Source of the DNA: G965215055 sp965242685
Lineage (GTDB): Bacteria > Pseudomonadota > Gammaproteobacteria > UBA4575
Reading direction: 5' to 3'
Assembly: GCA_965242685.1 (NCBI GenBank)
Contig: OZ251487.1
Coordinates: forward strand, 62,001-126,000
DNA: 64,000 nucleotides
Under the pieces are notes generated by a model. The model searched no databases. It had not been told where the DNA came from and was given only the letters and a program-made list of their open reading frames with translations. A program made the translations under genes and the position numbers. Positions 9,267 through 16,371 of this stretch are shown here, one piece after another (the first letter of the stretch is position 1; every line of letters begins with the position of its first letter).

Positions 9267-9581
9267 ATGAAATACATCGAGAAAACATTTTTAGTATCAA
9301 TTTTATGCCTGTTTGCGGTGGTTGTTCATGCGCAAGGCGACATACAAGCCGGCAAGGCCAAGGCGGTAACCTGTGCGGCGTGTCACGGCGGCCAAGGCAT
9401 CAGTCCGGCGGGCGCCTTTCCTAACCTGGCCGGTCAAAAAGAGCAGTACCTGATCATGCAAATTACCGCATTTAGAGACGGCGCCAGAAAAAGTATGCAG
9501 ATGGAGCCGATGGTATCGAGATTATCCGACCAGGACATCCGCGACCTTGCCGCCTACTATGCGTCATTGGGTTGTGACTGA
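9267..9581 (+). CDS. Small c-type cytochrome (periplasmic)
   Basis: A 104-aa single-heme cytochrome c. A signal peptide (about residues 1-22, ending VHAQ) is followed by the heme site CAACH at residues 36-40 and Met residues after KSMQMEPM that can give the sixth ligand. Size and sequence fit the cytochrome c553/c4-half family of soluble electron carriers. The frame can be extended to a GTG at 9255, but GGGG is placed 6 nt before the ATG at 9267, which is the better start. It converges with the CopD-like gene at 9608-10093, and no operon partner is apparent. Confidence 0.9.
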   Translation: MKYIEKTFLVSILCLFAVVVHAQGDIQAGKAKAVTCAACHGGQGISPAGAFPNLAGQKEQYLIMQITAFRDGARKSMQMEPMVSRLSDQDIRDLAAYYASLGCD

Positions 9582-9607
9582 GGGGATTGCTACGTTTCTC
9601 CCTACCG

Positions 9608-10093
9608 TCAGCCGAACGGCCAGTGGCGCAATGCGCCGGTAACGACCACTACGATGATTCCCAACGACAGGTTGATCCGGATGAGCTTACGCATTTGCTT
9701 GAAGCATTCACTTGCGGCCTCAAAGTCTTCGTGTTTGATCGCCTTGCGCAGGCGTGCAAAGGGGGCGAAAAAGATATGCAGGAATATCAGGATCATAATG
9801 ATCCCCAATACCTGCATGATGTGCACGTGCAAACCGGCGCGCATCATACCGCCGTAATGTACGAAGATGATCCAGTATCCGGTTACCGGCAATGCAATGA
9901 TACAAAGCCAAACCCAGACGAAAAAGTGGATCAGCGTCTTGCGCCACAACTGCAACTGCTGTGACGTTTCAAGCACCTTTGCCGCCGCCGGACGCAGTGC
10001 CATGTAAGCAAAAAACATTCCTCCCACCCACACGACGGCGGCCAGCAGGTGTCCGGCGATGGCGACCGGCATATAATAAGGTTGCAAATCCAT
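9608..10093 (-). CDS. CopD-like integral membrane protein
   Basis: A 161-aa inner-membrane protein, assuming the ATG at 10093 (MDLQPYYMPVAIAGHLLAA). The frame continues upstream to 10192, but that extension is polar and family-atypical. Four or five hydrophobic segments carry conserved His residues (GHLLAAVVWVGGMFFAY, HVHIMQVLGIIMILIF), the pattern of the CopD/DUF-type copper-resistance D family, whose members are thought to handle copper or heme at the membrane. It is a single gene, divergent from rpe. Confidence 0.72.
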   Translation of the reverse strand: MDLQPYYMPVAIAGHLLAAVVWVGGMFFAYMALRPAAAKVLETSQQLQLWRKTLIHFFVWVWLCIIALPVTGYWIIFVHYGGMMRAGLHVHIMQVLGIIMILIFLHIFFAPFARLRKAIKHEDFEAASECFKQMRKLIRINLSLGIIVVVVTGALRHWPFG

Positions 10094-10218
10094 TCTCGTG
10101 TACTCTATATTTCTGTGTTTTTCGGTATCGGCAGTGGAGACCAGTGTACCGGAATACCGCTGCAAATTATACGGGTATCGGTTACAGTGCAAGATTCACG
10201 AATTGATTGGAATGAACC

Positions 10219-10890
10219 ATGTTAGCGGATTGGATTGCCCCTTCGATATTATCCGCCGATCTTGCGCGCCTGGGAGAAGAAGTAAATGCGGTGCTGGAGG
10301 CCGGCGCCGACGTCATTCACTTTGACGTCATGGACAACCACTACGTGCCGAATCTGACGTTCGGACCGGTGGTTTGCAAGGCATTGCGTGAGTACGGCGT
10401 GCAGGCGCCCATTGACGTACACTTGATGGTCGAGCCGGTTGACGGCCTGATCGCCGATTTTGCCGCCGCCGGCGCAAGCTACATTACCTTTCACCCCGAG
10501 GCCTCACGGCACGTTGATCGCAGCTTGCAGTTGGTTCGTGAAAGCGGCTGCAAGGCGGGACTTGTGCTCAATCCCGCCACGCCTCTTGACCCGCTTGAAT
10601 ACGTCATGGACAAGATTGACATGGTGCTACTGATGTCCGTCAACCCCGGCTTTGCCGGTCAGACGTTCATCCCGACGATACTGGACAAACTCGAAGCCGT
10701 ACGCAAACGGATAGACCGCTCGGGTTTACCCATACGCCTGGAGATCGACGGTGGCGTCAAGATCGATAACATTGCCCGCATCAAGTCCGCCGGTGCCGAC
10801 ACATTTGTCGCCGGCTCGGCAATATTCGACAGCCGGGACTATGTAGCCACGCTTGCCGCAATGCGTCAACAACTCTCCGGTGTCTGCTGA
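10219..10890 (+). CDS. rpe: Ribulose-phosphate 3-epimerase
   Basis: A cytosolic TIM-barrel epimerase (223 aa, normal length) that interconverts ribulose 5-phosphate and xylulose 5-phosphate in the pentose phosphate and Calvin pathways. Signatures seen: APSILSADLARLGEEV, HFDVMDNHYVPNLTFGP with a metal-binding His/Asp, DVHLMVEP, VNPGFAGQ and the catalytic-loop LEIDGGVKIDN. GGAA 8 nt upstream supports the ATG. It overlaps the start region of trpE, so both are probably one transcript. Phosphoglycolate phosphatase (gph), which commonly separates rpe from trpE in proteobacteria, is absent. Confidence 0.97.
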   Translation: MLADWIAPSILSADLARLGEEVNAVLEAGADVIHFDVMDNHYVPNLTFGPVVCKALREYGVQAPIDVHLMVEPVDGLIADFAAAGASYITFHPEASRHVDRSLQLVRESGCKAGLVLNPATPLDPLEYVMDKIDMVLLMSVNPGFAGQTFIPTILDKLEAVRKRIDRSGLPIRLEIDGGVKIDNIARIKSAGADTFVAGSAIFDSRDYVATLAAMRQQLSGVC

Positions 10891-12340
10891 ATTGCCTGCC
10901 GCCGACACGGGATACACGTGCATCCCGTTGTTGCGAGAGAGCCTCGCCGATCTTGACACGCCGTTAAGCGCCTACCTAAAGCTGGCGCATCAACCTTACA
11001 GCTATCTGTTCGAGTCGGTGCAGGGCGGCGAAAGGTGGGGACGTTATTCCTTCATAGGTCTGTCCTGCGCCGAGCGCATCAAGGTATTCGGAAACAAGAT
11101 CATACATGAGCGCGATCAACGTTCGACAAAGACCGTTGAAACACGCGACCCGCTTGCCTGGATACAACGGTTTCTGCATACGTTTCGCGTACCTCGGATG
11201 CCCGAACTACCGCGTTTTACCGGGGGTCTGGTCGGTTACTTTGGCTACGAGGCCGTGCGGTACGTGGAGCCGCGCCTGGCGGGGCGATCCAAACCGGATG
11301 CCTTACAGACGCCGGACATCTTTTTGCTGGTCTCTAAAGAGCTGGTGGTGTTTGACAACCTAAGCAGCAAGATTTTTCTGGTCGTGCACGTCGAGCCTGA
11401 TGATCGGCGGGCGGTGCAACGGGGCGAACGGCGGCTTGATGAACTGGTGCGGTTGTTGCGACAACCGGCGCCCCGCCCGACGGCGCCGGCGGCGCAACCT
11501 TCGCCGTTGAATTTCGTCGCCGAGTTTTCCGAACCCGCCTTCAAGCATGCGGTAGATCGGGTACGCGGCTACATTCGCGCCGGCGATGTCATGCAAGTCG
11601 TATTGTCGCAGCGCCAAAGTGCCAAATTTTCACCCCCGCCGATCAACCTATACCGCCGGCTACGCAGTCTGAATCCGTCTCCCTACATGTACTACATGAA
11701 CATGGGAGACTTCTACATCGTCGGCTCCTCTCCCGAGATTCTGGTACGGCTTGAAGATGGCGAGGTCACCGTAAGGCCGATTGCGGGCACGCGCCCGCGA
11801 GGAAAAGACCGTGCCCGTGACCTGGCTTTGCAGCGCGAGCTTTTACAGGATCCCAAGGAATTGGCCGAACATTTGATGCTGATTGACCTCGGTCGTAACG
11901 ACGTGGGGCGCGTGACGGAGACCGGCAGCGTCAAACTGACCACCAAGATGGCCGTCGAGCGTTACTCCCACGTGATGCACATCGTCTCCAACGTCGTCGG
12001 ACGGATAAAAGACTCGTTGGACGCCATTGACGTAATCCGGGCGACGTTTCCCGCCGGCACCGTCAGTGGTGCGCCCAAGATACGCGCTATGGAAATTATC
12101 GACGAGTTCGAGCCGTTGAAAAGAGGCATCTATTCCGGCGCCATAGGCTATATTTCCTGGGACGGCAATATGGACACCGCCATCGCCATCCGCACGGCGG
12201 TCATCAAGGAACAGGTACTCTACATTCAGGCCGGCGCGGGCATTGTCCATGACTCCGTCGCCGAGAACGAATGGCGGGAAACCCACAACAAGGCAAACGC
12301 TATAATGAAGGCGGCCGCCTTGGCGCAGTCAATCACATAA
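10880..12340 (+). CDS. trpE: Anthranilate synthase component I
   Basis: Makes anthranilate from chorismate with the ammonia supplied by TrpG, the first step of tryptophan synthesis. Length (about 486 aa) and blocks are standard: IPLLRESLADLDTPLSAYLKL (tryptophan-feedback region), PIAGTRPRGKDRARD, LIDLGRNDVGRV, FPAGTVSGAPKIRAMEIID and AGAGIVHDSVAENEW. The frame has no ATG near the expected start. I favour GTG at 10880, overlapping the rpe stop by 11 nt. TTG at 10853 would add nine unlikely residues. Neither has a clear Shine-Dalgarno, so expression probably relies on coupling to rpe. Confidence 0.95.
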   Translation: MSAELPAADTGYTCIPLLRESLADLDTPLSAYLKLAHQPYSYLFESVQGGERWGRYSFIGLSCAERIKVFGNKIIHERDQRSTKTVETRDPLAWIQRFLHTFRVPRMPELPRFTGGLVGYFGYEAVRYVEPRLAGRSKPDALQTPDIFLLVSKELVVFDNLSSKIFLVVHVEPDDRRAVQRGERRLDELVRLLRQPAPRPTAPAAQPSPLNFVAEFSEPAFKHAVDRVRGYIRAGDVMQVVLSQRQSAKFSPPPINLYRRLRSLNPSPYMYYMNMGDFYIVGSSPEILVRLEDGEVTVRPIAGTRPRGKDRARDLALQRELLQDPKELAEHLMLIDLGRNDVGRVTETGSVKLTTKMAVERYSHVMHIVSNVVGRIKDSLDAIDVIRATFPAGTVSGAPKIRAMEIIDEFEPLKRGIYSGAIGYISWDGNMDTAIAIRTAVIKEQVLYIQAGAGIVHDSVAENEWRETHNKANAIMKAAALAQSIT

Positions 12341-12354
12341 CGACATAGCGAACC

Positions 12355-12951
12355 ATGATTTTGATGATCGACAACTACGACTCCTTCACCTACAACCTGG
12401 TGCAATATCTGGGTGAGATCGGCGAAGAAGTAAAAGTGGTGCGCAACGACCGGATCGGCATCGGTGAGATCAGGGTGCTGCGGCCCGATCACATCGTTAT
12501 TTCCCCGGGCCCCTGCACGCCGAACGAGGCCGGCATCTCCTTGCAAGTCGTTGCCGAACTGAGCACTGAGACGCCGGTGCTGGGGGTTTGTCTGGGACAC
12601 CAGAGCATCGGCCAGGCCTACGGCGGCAAGATAGTCGAGGCGCATGAAGTCATGCACGGCAAGACCTCCATGATCTACCACCGTGACCGCCACGTATTTG
12701 AAAAATGCGACAACCCCTTCACCGCCACCCGCTATCACTCCCTGGTCATCGAAAAAGACAGTCTTCCCGAGTGCCTGGAAGTGACGGCATGGACGCAATC
12801 CGAAGACGGCGAAATGGACGAGATCATGGGCGTCCGACACAAACAACTTGCGGTTGAGGGCGTCCAGTTTCATCCCGAATCCATCTTGACCGACTTCGGT
12901 CATCATCTGCTTGCCAACTTTATTCGCCAGAACAAAAGGAGGGGCGCCTAA
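12355..12951 (+). CDS. trpG: Anthranilate synthase component II (glutamine amidotransferase)
   Basis: A class I glutamine amidotransferase of 198 aa that releases ammonia for TrpE. It may also serve 4-amino-4-deoxychorismate synthase (PabA role), since many bacteria share it. The catalytic nucleophile is in GVCLGHQSIGQAYGG and the His/Glu pair in VEGVQFHPESIL. An N-terminal ILMIDNYDSFTYNLVQYL is the family hallmark. It lies 14 bp after trpE, and its stop overlaps the trpD start (TAATG). Confidence 0.96.
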   Translation: MILMIDNYDSFTYNLVQYLGEIGEEVKVVRNDRIGIGEIRVLRPDHIVISPGPCTPNEAGISLQVVAELSTETPVLGVCLGHQSIGQAYGGKIVEAHEVMHGKTSMIYHRDRHVFEKCDNPFTATRYHSLVIEKDSLPECLEVTAWTQSEDGEMDEIMGVRHKQLAVEGVQFHPESILTDFGHHLLANFIRQNKRRGA

Positions 12952-13970
12952 TGAACATTCAGCAAGCCATTCAGACCGTCATGGACGACAACGATCTCAC
13001 CGTCGAACAAATGACCGCGATCATGCACGCGGTGATGTCCGGCGAGGCGACTCCCGTACAGATCGCCGGGCTGCTGGTTGCCCTGCGCGTTAAGGGTGAA
13101 TCGGTGGACGAACTAGTCGCCGCGGCCGCCGTGATGCGCGAACTTTCCGTAAAGGTCGAGGTGCCCGTAGAAAACCTTGTCGACACCTGCGGCACGGGCG
13201 GCGACGCCAAGGGCACCTTCAACGTCTCCACGGCGGCCGCATTCGTCGTCGCGGCGGCCGGCGGGCGGGTAGCTAAACACGGCAATCGCGCGGTCTCCGG
13301 CAAGAGCGGCAGTGCCGACCTGCTGGAGGCGGCCGGGGTCAACCTGAAGCTGACCCCGCGACAAGTGGCCGGCGCCATCGACGAACTCGGCATCGGCTTT
13401 CTGTTCGCGCCGGCGCACCACGATGCCATGAGACATGCCATCGGTGCGCGCCGAGAACTGGGCGTGCGCACCCTCTTTAACCTGCTGGGCCCCCTGACCA
13501 ACCCCGCCGCCGCCCCGCATCAGGTAATGGGCGTTTTCAATGCGGACTGGTTGGCGCCTTTGGCGCAAGTGGTGCGCACCCTCGGCAGTCGGCACGTGTT
13601 GGTGGTGCATTCCCGCGACGGCCTCGATGAAATCGGCATCGCGGACGCTACCGAAGTTGCCGAACTCAAGGGCGGGGAAATCCATCGTTACCAAGTCTCC
13701 CCGCAACAATTCGGCCTTCAACCCGGCCGCCTTGAAGACCTCATGGCGGAAGACGTCACGCAGAGCCTGCGGCTCGTCGATGGCGTATTCGACAACCGAC
13801 CGGGCGCACCTCTGGACATCGTAAAACTGAACGCCGGCGCGGCACTCTATGCGGGCGACAAGGCCGCCACGTTGTCGGAAGGGGTGCAAATGGCCGCCGC
13901 CGCCGTTGCCGATGGGCGGGCGAAGCAAAAGTTTCAACAATACGTCGCCTATACCAACGACCTGACCTGA
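12951..13970 (+). CDS. trpD: Anthranilate phosphoribosyltransferase
   Basis: Transfers phosphoribose from PRPP to anthranilate (second step of tryptophan synthesis). It is a 339-aa stand-alone TrpD. It shows DTCGTGGD (the PRPP loop), NVSTAAAFVVAAAGG, VAKHGNRAVSGKSGSADLLE and NLLGPLTNPA. A strong AGGAGGGG precedes the ATG inside the end of trpG, giving translational coupling. The stop is 3 nt before trpC. Confidence 0.97.
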   Translation: MNIQQAIQTVMDDNDLTVEQMTAIMHAVMSGEATPVQIAGLLVALRVKGESVDELVAAAAVMRELSVKVEVPVENLVDTCGTGGDAKGTFNVSTAAAFVVAAAGGRVAKHGNRAVSGKSGSADLLEAAGVNLKLTPRQVAGAIDELGIGFLFAPAHHDAMRHAIGARRELGVRTLFNLLGPLTNPAAAPHQVMGVFNADWLAPLAQVVRTLGSRHVLVVHSRDGLDEIGIADATEVAELKGGEIHRYQVSPQQFGLQPGRLEDLMAEDVTQSLRLVDGVFDNRPGAPLDIVKLNAGAALYAGDKAATLSEGVQMAAAAVADGRAKQKFQQYVAYTNDLT

Positions 13971-13973
13971 ACC

Positions 13974-14771
13974 ATGCCCGCGCAACCGGAAATCCTTGCC
14001 CGGATACTGCAACATAAAGAAGACGAGCTGACGGCGCGTAAGCAGCGCGTACCGCTTGAAAAGATGCGGGAGTGGGCCACGGACACCCCGCCGCCGCGAG
14101 GCTTTGAGGCCGCCTTACGCGGCGCGCGCCGTGCCGAACGTCCCGGCGTCATTGCCGAGATCAAACGCGCCTCGCCGAGCAAAGGAATCCTGAGGGCAAA
14201 TTTCGACCCCATACAAATTGCCGCCGGCTATCAAGCGAACGGTGCGACCTGCGTATCGGTACTCACCGATGGCGAATTCTTCAAAGGCTCCTGTGCCATC
14301 CTCGAGCTGGTACGCAAAGCCTGCTTCCTGCCGATCTTGCGCAAGGATTTTATTATCGACCCTTACCAAGTTTATGAAACCCGCGCCGTCAATGCCGACT
14401 GCCTGCTGCTGATCGTTGCGGCCTTGACCGATGAACGCATGGTGGAGCTTTACCGCCTGGCAAGGGATTTACACCTTGACGTATTGATAGAGGTGCACGA
14501 TGAAGACGAATTGCGCCGTGCGCTTCGGCTTGAGCCGACGCTGATCGGAATCAATAATCGTAATTTGCACACGTTTGACGTGTCGCTGGACGTCACCTTG
14601 CGCCTATTGCCCGAAGTGCCGGCCGCCTGTCACGTGGTGACCGAGAGCGGCATCCACTCGAAAGACGATGTGGCCGCGATGATCGAAAACGGCGTAAATT
14701 CCTTCCTTGTGGGAGAAGCCTTGATGACTGCCGAAGACCCGGGCGCGGCGCTCAAGGCGCTGTTTTTCTGA
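13974..14771 (+). CDS. trpC: Indole-3-glycerol phosphate synthase
   Basis: A monofunctional TrpC of 265 aa, not fused to TrpF. The (beta/alpha)8 barrel motifs are present: IAEIKRASPSKGILR (substrate-binding Lys), LPILRKDFIIDPYQVYE, IGINNRNLHTFDV and VTESGIHSKDDV. It ends the rpe-trpEGDC group. The trpF, trpB and trpA genes are not in the window. No clear hairpin terminator follows before the convergent MerC-family gene. Confidence 0.97.
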   Translation: MPAQPEILARILQHKEDELTARKQRVPLEKMREWATDTPPPRGFEAALRGARRAERPGVIAEIKRASPSKGILRANFDPIQIAAGYQANGATCVSVLTDGEFFKGSCAILELVRKACFLPILRKDFIIDPYQVYETRAVNADCLLLIVAALTDERMVELYRLARDLHLDVLIEVHDEDELRRALRLEPTLIGINNRNLHTFDVSLDVTLRLLPEVPAACHVVTESGIHSKDDVAAMIENGVNSFLVGEALMTAEDPGAALKALFF

Positions 14772-14790
14772 TTATCGCGCCCTTATGCGG

Positions 14791-15201
14791 TCACGTCTTT
14801 AATTCGGTGGCACACTGAAGCTGAAAGCCGCGAATGCCCCTGTAGTTCAAGATATGCCCGAAGGCGTGAATACTGCCGCCGATCACCGTCATCCAAATTT
14901 CTCCCGCTTCCGAAATGACGCGCGCATCGATCAGAGGTTCGGCAAAGATAGAGGTGAGGGCCAGTATTAATAAACCCGCGCCGCTGCCTAAAATGGGGAT
15001 CAGTTTTTTATGGCGGCGATAGCCCACCATCAGCGCGATGACACTGAACGGTAAAATAAACAGTAAAATGAAAGTCACGCTTTCCAAAAACGGGATCGAT
15101 ATGGCGACGAGCGGCAGCGCGGCACAGTGGATAACGCAAGTACCGGACAAGGCTATCGCGATCCGGTCAAAATAAAGTTTAAGCGTGTTCTTTGTAGGCA
15201 T
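14791..15201 (-). CDS. MerC-family inner-membrane protein (second copy)
   Basis: A 136-aa protein with four hydrophobic segments, typical for MerC-domain proteins. It has the metal-ligand candidate motif CVIHCAALPLV in TM1 and a His-rich C-terminal part (HAFGHILNYRGIRG, then a final Cys). Classical MerC moves Hg(II) inward. Here no merA, merR or merT is near, and the gene lies behind zur and another MerC copy, so a role in zinc movement or metal sensing is more plausible. It is 79 bp downstream of its paralogue at 15281-15718 and colinear with it, so it probably arose by tandem duplication and later lost about 9 residues. Confidence 0.82.
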   Translation of the reverse strand: MPTKNTLKLYFDRIAIALSGTCVIHCAALPLVAISIPFLESVTFILLFILPFSVIALMVGYRRHKKLIPILGSGAGLLILALTSIFAEPLIDARVISEAGEIWMTVIGGSIHAFGHILNYRGIRGFQLQCATELKT

Positions 15202-15280
15202 GTTCTTTTCCTTCTATTGATTTATCGGACGGCCGTACCGGGCGATCTTGCCGAGATGAGAATCAGATCGCCCGATGCGG

Positions 15281-15718
15281 TTATGCCTTTGATGCGGTGG
15301 CACATTGCGCCGGAACGCCGCGAATGCCCCTGTAGTTCAAGATATGCCCGAGGGCGTGAATGAGACCGCCGAACATCGTCAGCCAAGTTTCTCCCGCGTG
15401 CGGAATGATGTGCGCCTCGATCAGCGTTTCGACAAAGATGGCGGTGAAGGTCAGCACCAACAAACCCGCCCCGCTGACTAAAATGGGGATCAATTTTTTA
15501 TGATAGCGATACCCCGATATCAGTGCAAGGATACTGATCGGCAAAATGAACAGCAAGATGAACTGGTGAAACCAGAATTCATGCAAGGCGTTACCACTAT
15601 GCAAGATCACGCTGTCCAGAAGCGGGATAAACGCGACCACGATCGGCAGCGCGATACAGTGGACGACGCAAGTACCGGACAGGGCTATCGCGATCCGGTC
15701 AAAATAAAGTCTTAGCAT
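15281..15718 (-). CDS. MerC-family inner-membrane protein (first copy)
   Basis: A 145-aa paralogue of the previous protein with the same four membrane segments, CVVHCIALPIV in TM1 and HALGHILNYRGIRG near the C-terminus. An extra polar loop (HSGNALHEFWFH) adds three His residues between TM2 and TM3. The gap to the zur stop is only 9 bp, so it should be on the zur transcript and under the same Zur control. Known: MerC-domain proteins carry heavy metals. Inferred: this pair handles zinc. Confidence 0.83.
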   Translation of the reverse strand: MLRLYFDRIAIALSGTCVVHCIALPIVVAFIPLLDSVILHSGNALHEFWFHQFILLFILPISILALISGYRYHKKLIPILVSGAGLLVLTFTAIFVETLIEAHIIPHAGETWLTMFGGLIHALGHILNYRGIRGVPAQCATASKA

Positions 15719-15727
15719 ATTATTTTC

Positions 15728-16189
15728 CTATTGTTGTGCACATTGTGCGCAGGTGCCATGAATTTCAACGTTCACCATAAACGGCAAAAACTTCTGTTTT
15801 TGACTCACCTCGGCCAACGCCTGGTTGAGCTTCGGCTCGACCAACTCCTCGACCTCGTTACACTGATCGCAGATTAAAAACTTACTGTCATAGTCTTGAT
15901 GATCGACGTTGCAGCCGACGTAGGCGTTCAGGCTTGCGATGCGGTGCACCAGATTGTTCTCCAATAAAAAATCCAGCGCGCGATACACGGTCGGCGGTTT
16001 TTCAACGAAGCCGTCGGCGCCCAATTGCGCCAGAACGTCATACGCCTTGACCGGTTTGTGGTTACTCCAGACCAGCTCCAAGACCTTTTTACGGATCGGC
16101 GTCAGCCGGCTGTGGTGTTGTTTGCATAGCACCTCCGCGCGTCTCAGCGCGTCGTCTACACATTTGGCATGGCGGTGTTTTTTCCACAT
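15728..16189 (-). CDS. zur: Fur-family zinc uptake regulator (Zur-like)
   Basis: A winged-helix metalloregulator of about 153 aa, represses zinc-uptake genes when zinc is bound. Seen: RLTPIRKKVLELVWSNHKPV (DNA-binding helix region), KPPTVYRALDFLLENNLVHRI (recognition helix), ICDQCNEVEE and CAQCAQQ (the two structural-zinc CxxC pairs). The frame runs on to 16276, but a Zur-box-like palindrome lies inside that extension, so I place the start at the ATG at 16189 (MWKKHRHAKCVDD). The choice of Zur rather than Fur rests on the cysteine pattern, the lack of a His-rich Fur motif and the operator. Confidence 0.85.
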   Translation of the reverse strand: MWKKHRHAKCVDDALRRAEVLCKQHHSRLTPIRKKVLELVWSNHKPVKAYDVLAQLGADGFVEKPPTVYRALDFLLENNLVHRIASLNAYVGCNVDHQDYDSKFLICDQCNEVEELVEPKLNQALAEVSQKQKFLPFMVNVEIHGTCAQCAQQ

Positions 16190-16221
16190 CTCGGCTTCAG
16201 GTTTGTTCGTATTCGTAACGC

Positions 16222-16242
16222 GGACGTTATAATATAACATAA
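16222..16242 (-). promoter_or_regulatory. Zur-box-like palindrome in the zur promoter
   Basis: The minus strand reads ATGTTATATTATAACGT, a 17-nt palindrome with one mismatched pair. It matches the known enterobacterial Zur operator core GTTATAnTATAAC. It also contains a good -10 element (TATTAT) for the zur-merC-merC transcript, 33 nt before the zur ATG, so bound Zur would block its own promoter. Confidence 0.72.
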
Positions 16243-16371
16243 TGCCGGCATATATCCCCTTAGCAATATAAACCATCGGTTCAAGAAAGTTTTTCCGATT
16301 TGATAAGATTCGATAGGGATACGCAACCGTTTTCAGGTAATCTTATCCCCGCACTTCAAACGTAACAACAA

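Noticed and set aside
12226..12906. 226-codon minus-strand frame over trpG
   Set aside because: Antisense shadow of trpG and the trpE end.
13113..14015. 300-codon minus-strand frame over trpD
   Set aside because: Antisense shadow of a highly conserved gene, produced by GC-rich third positions.
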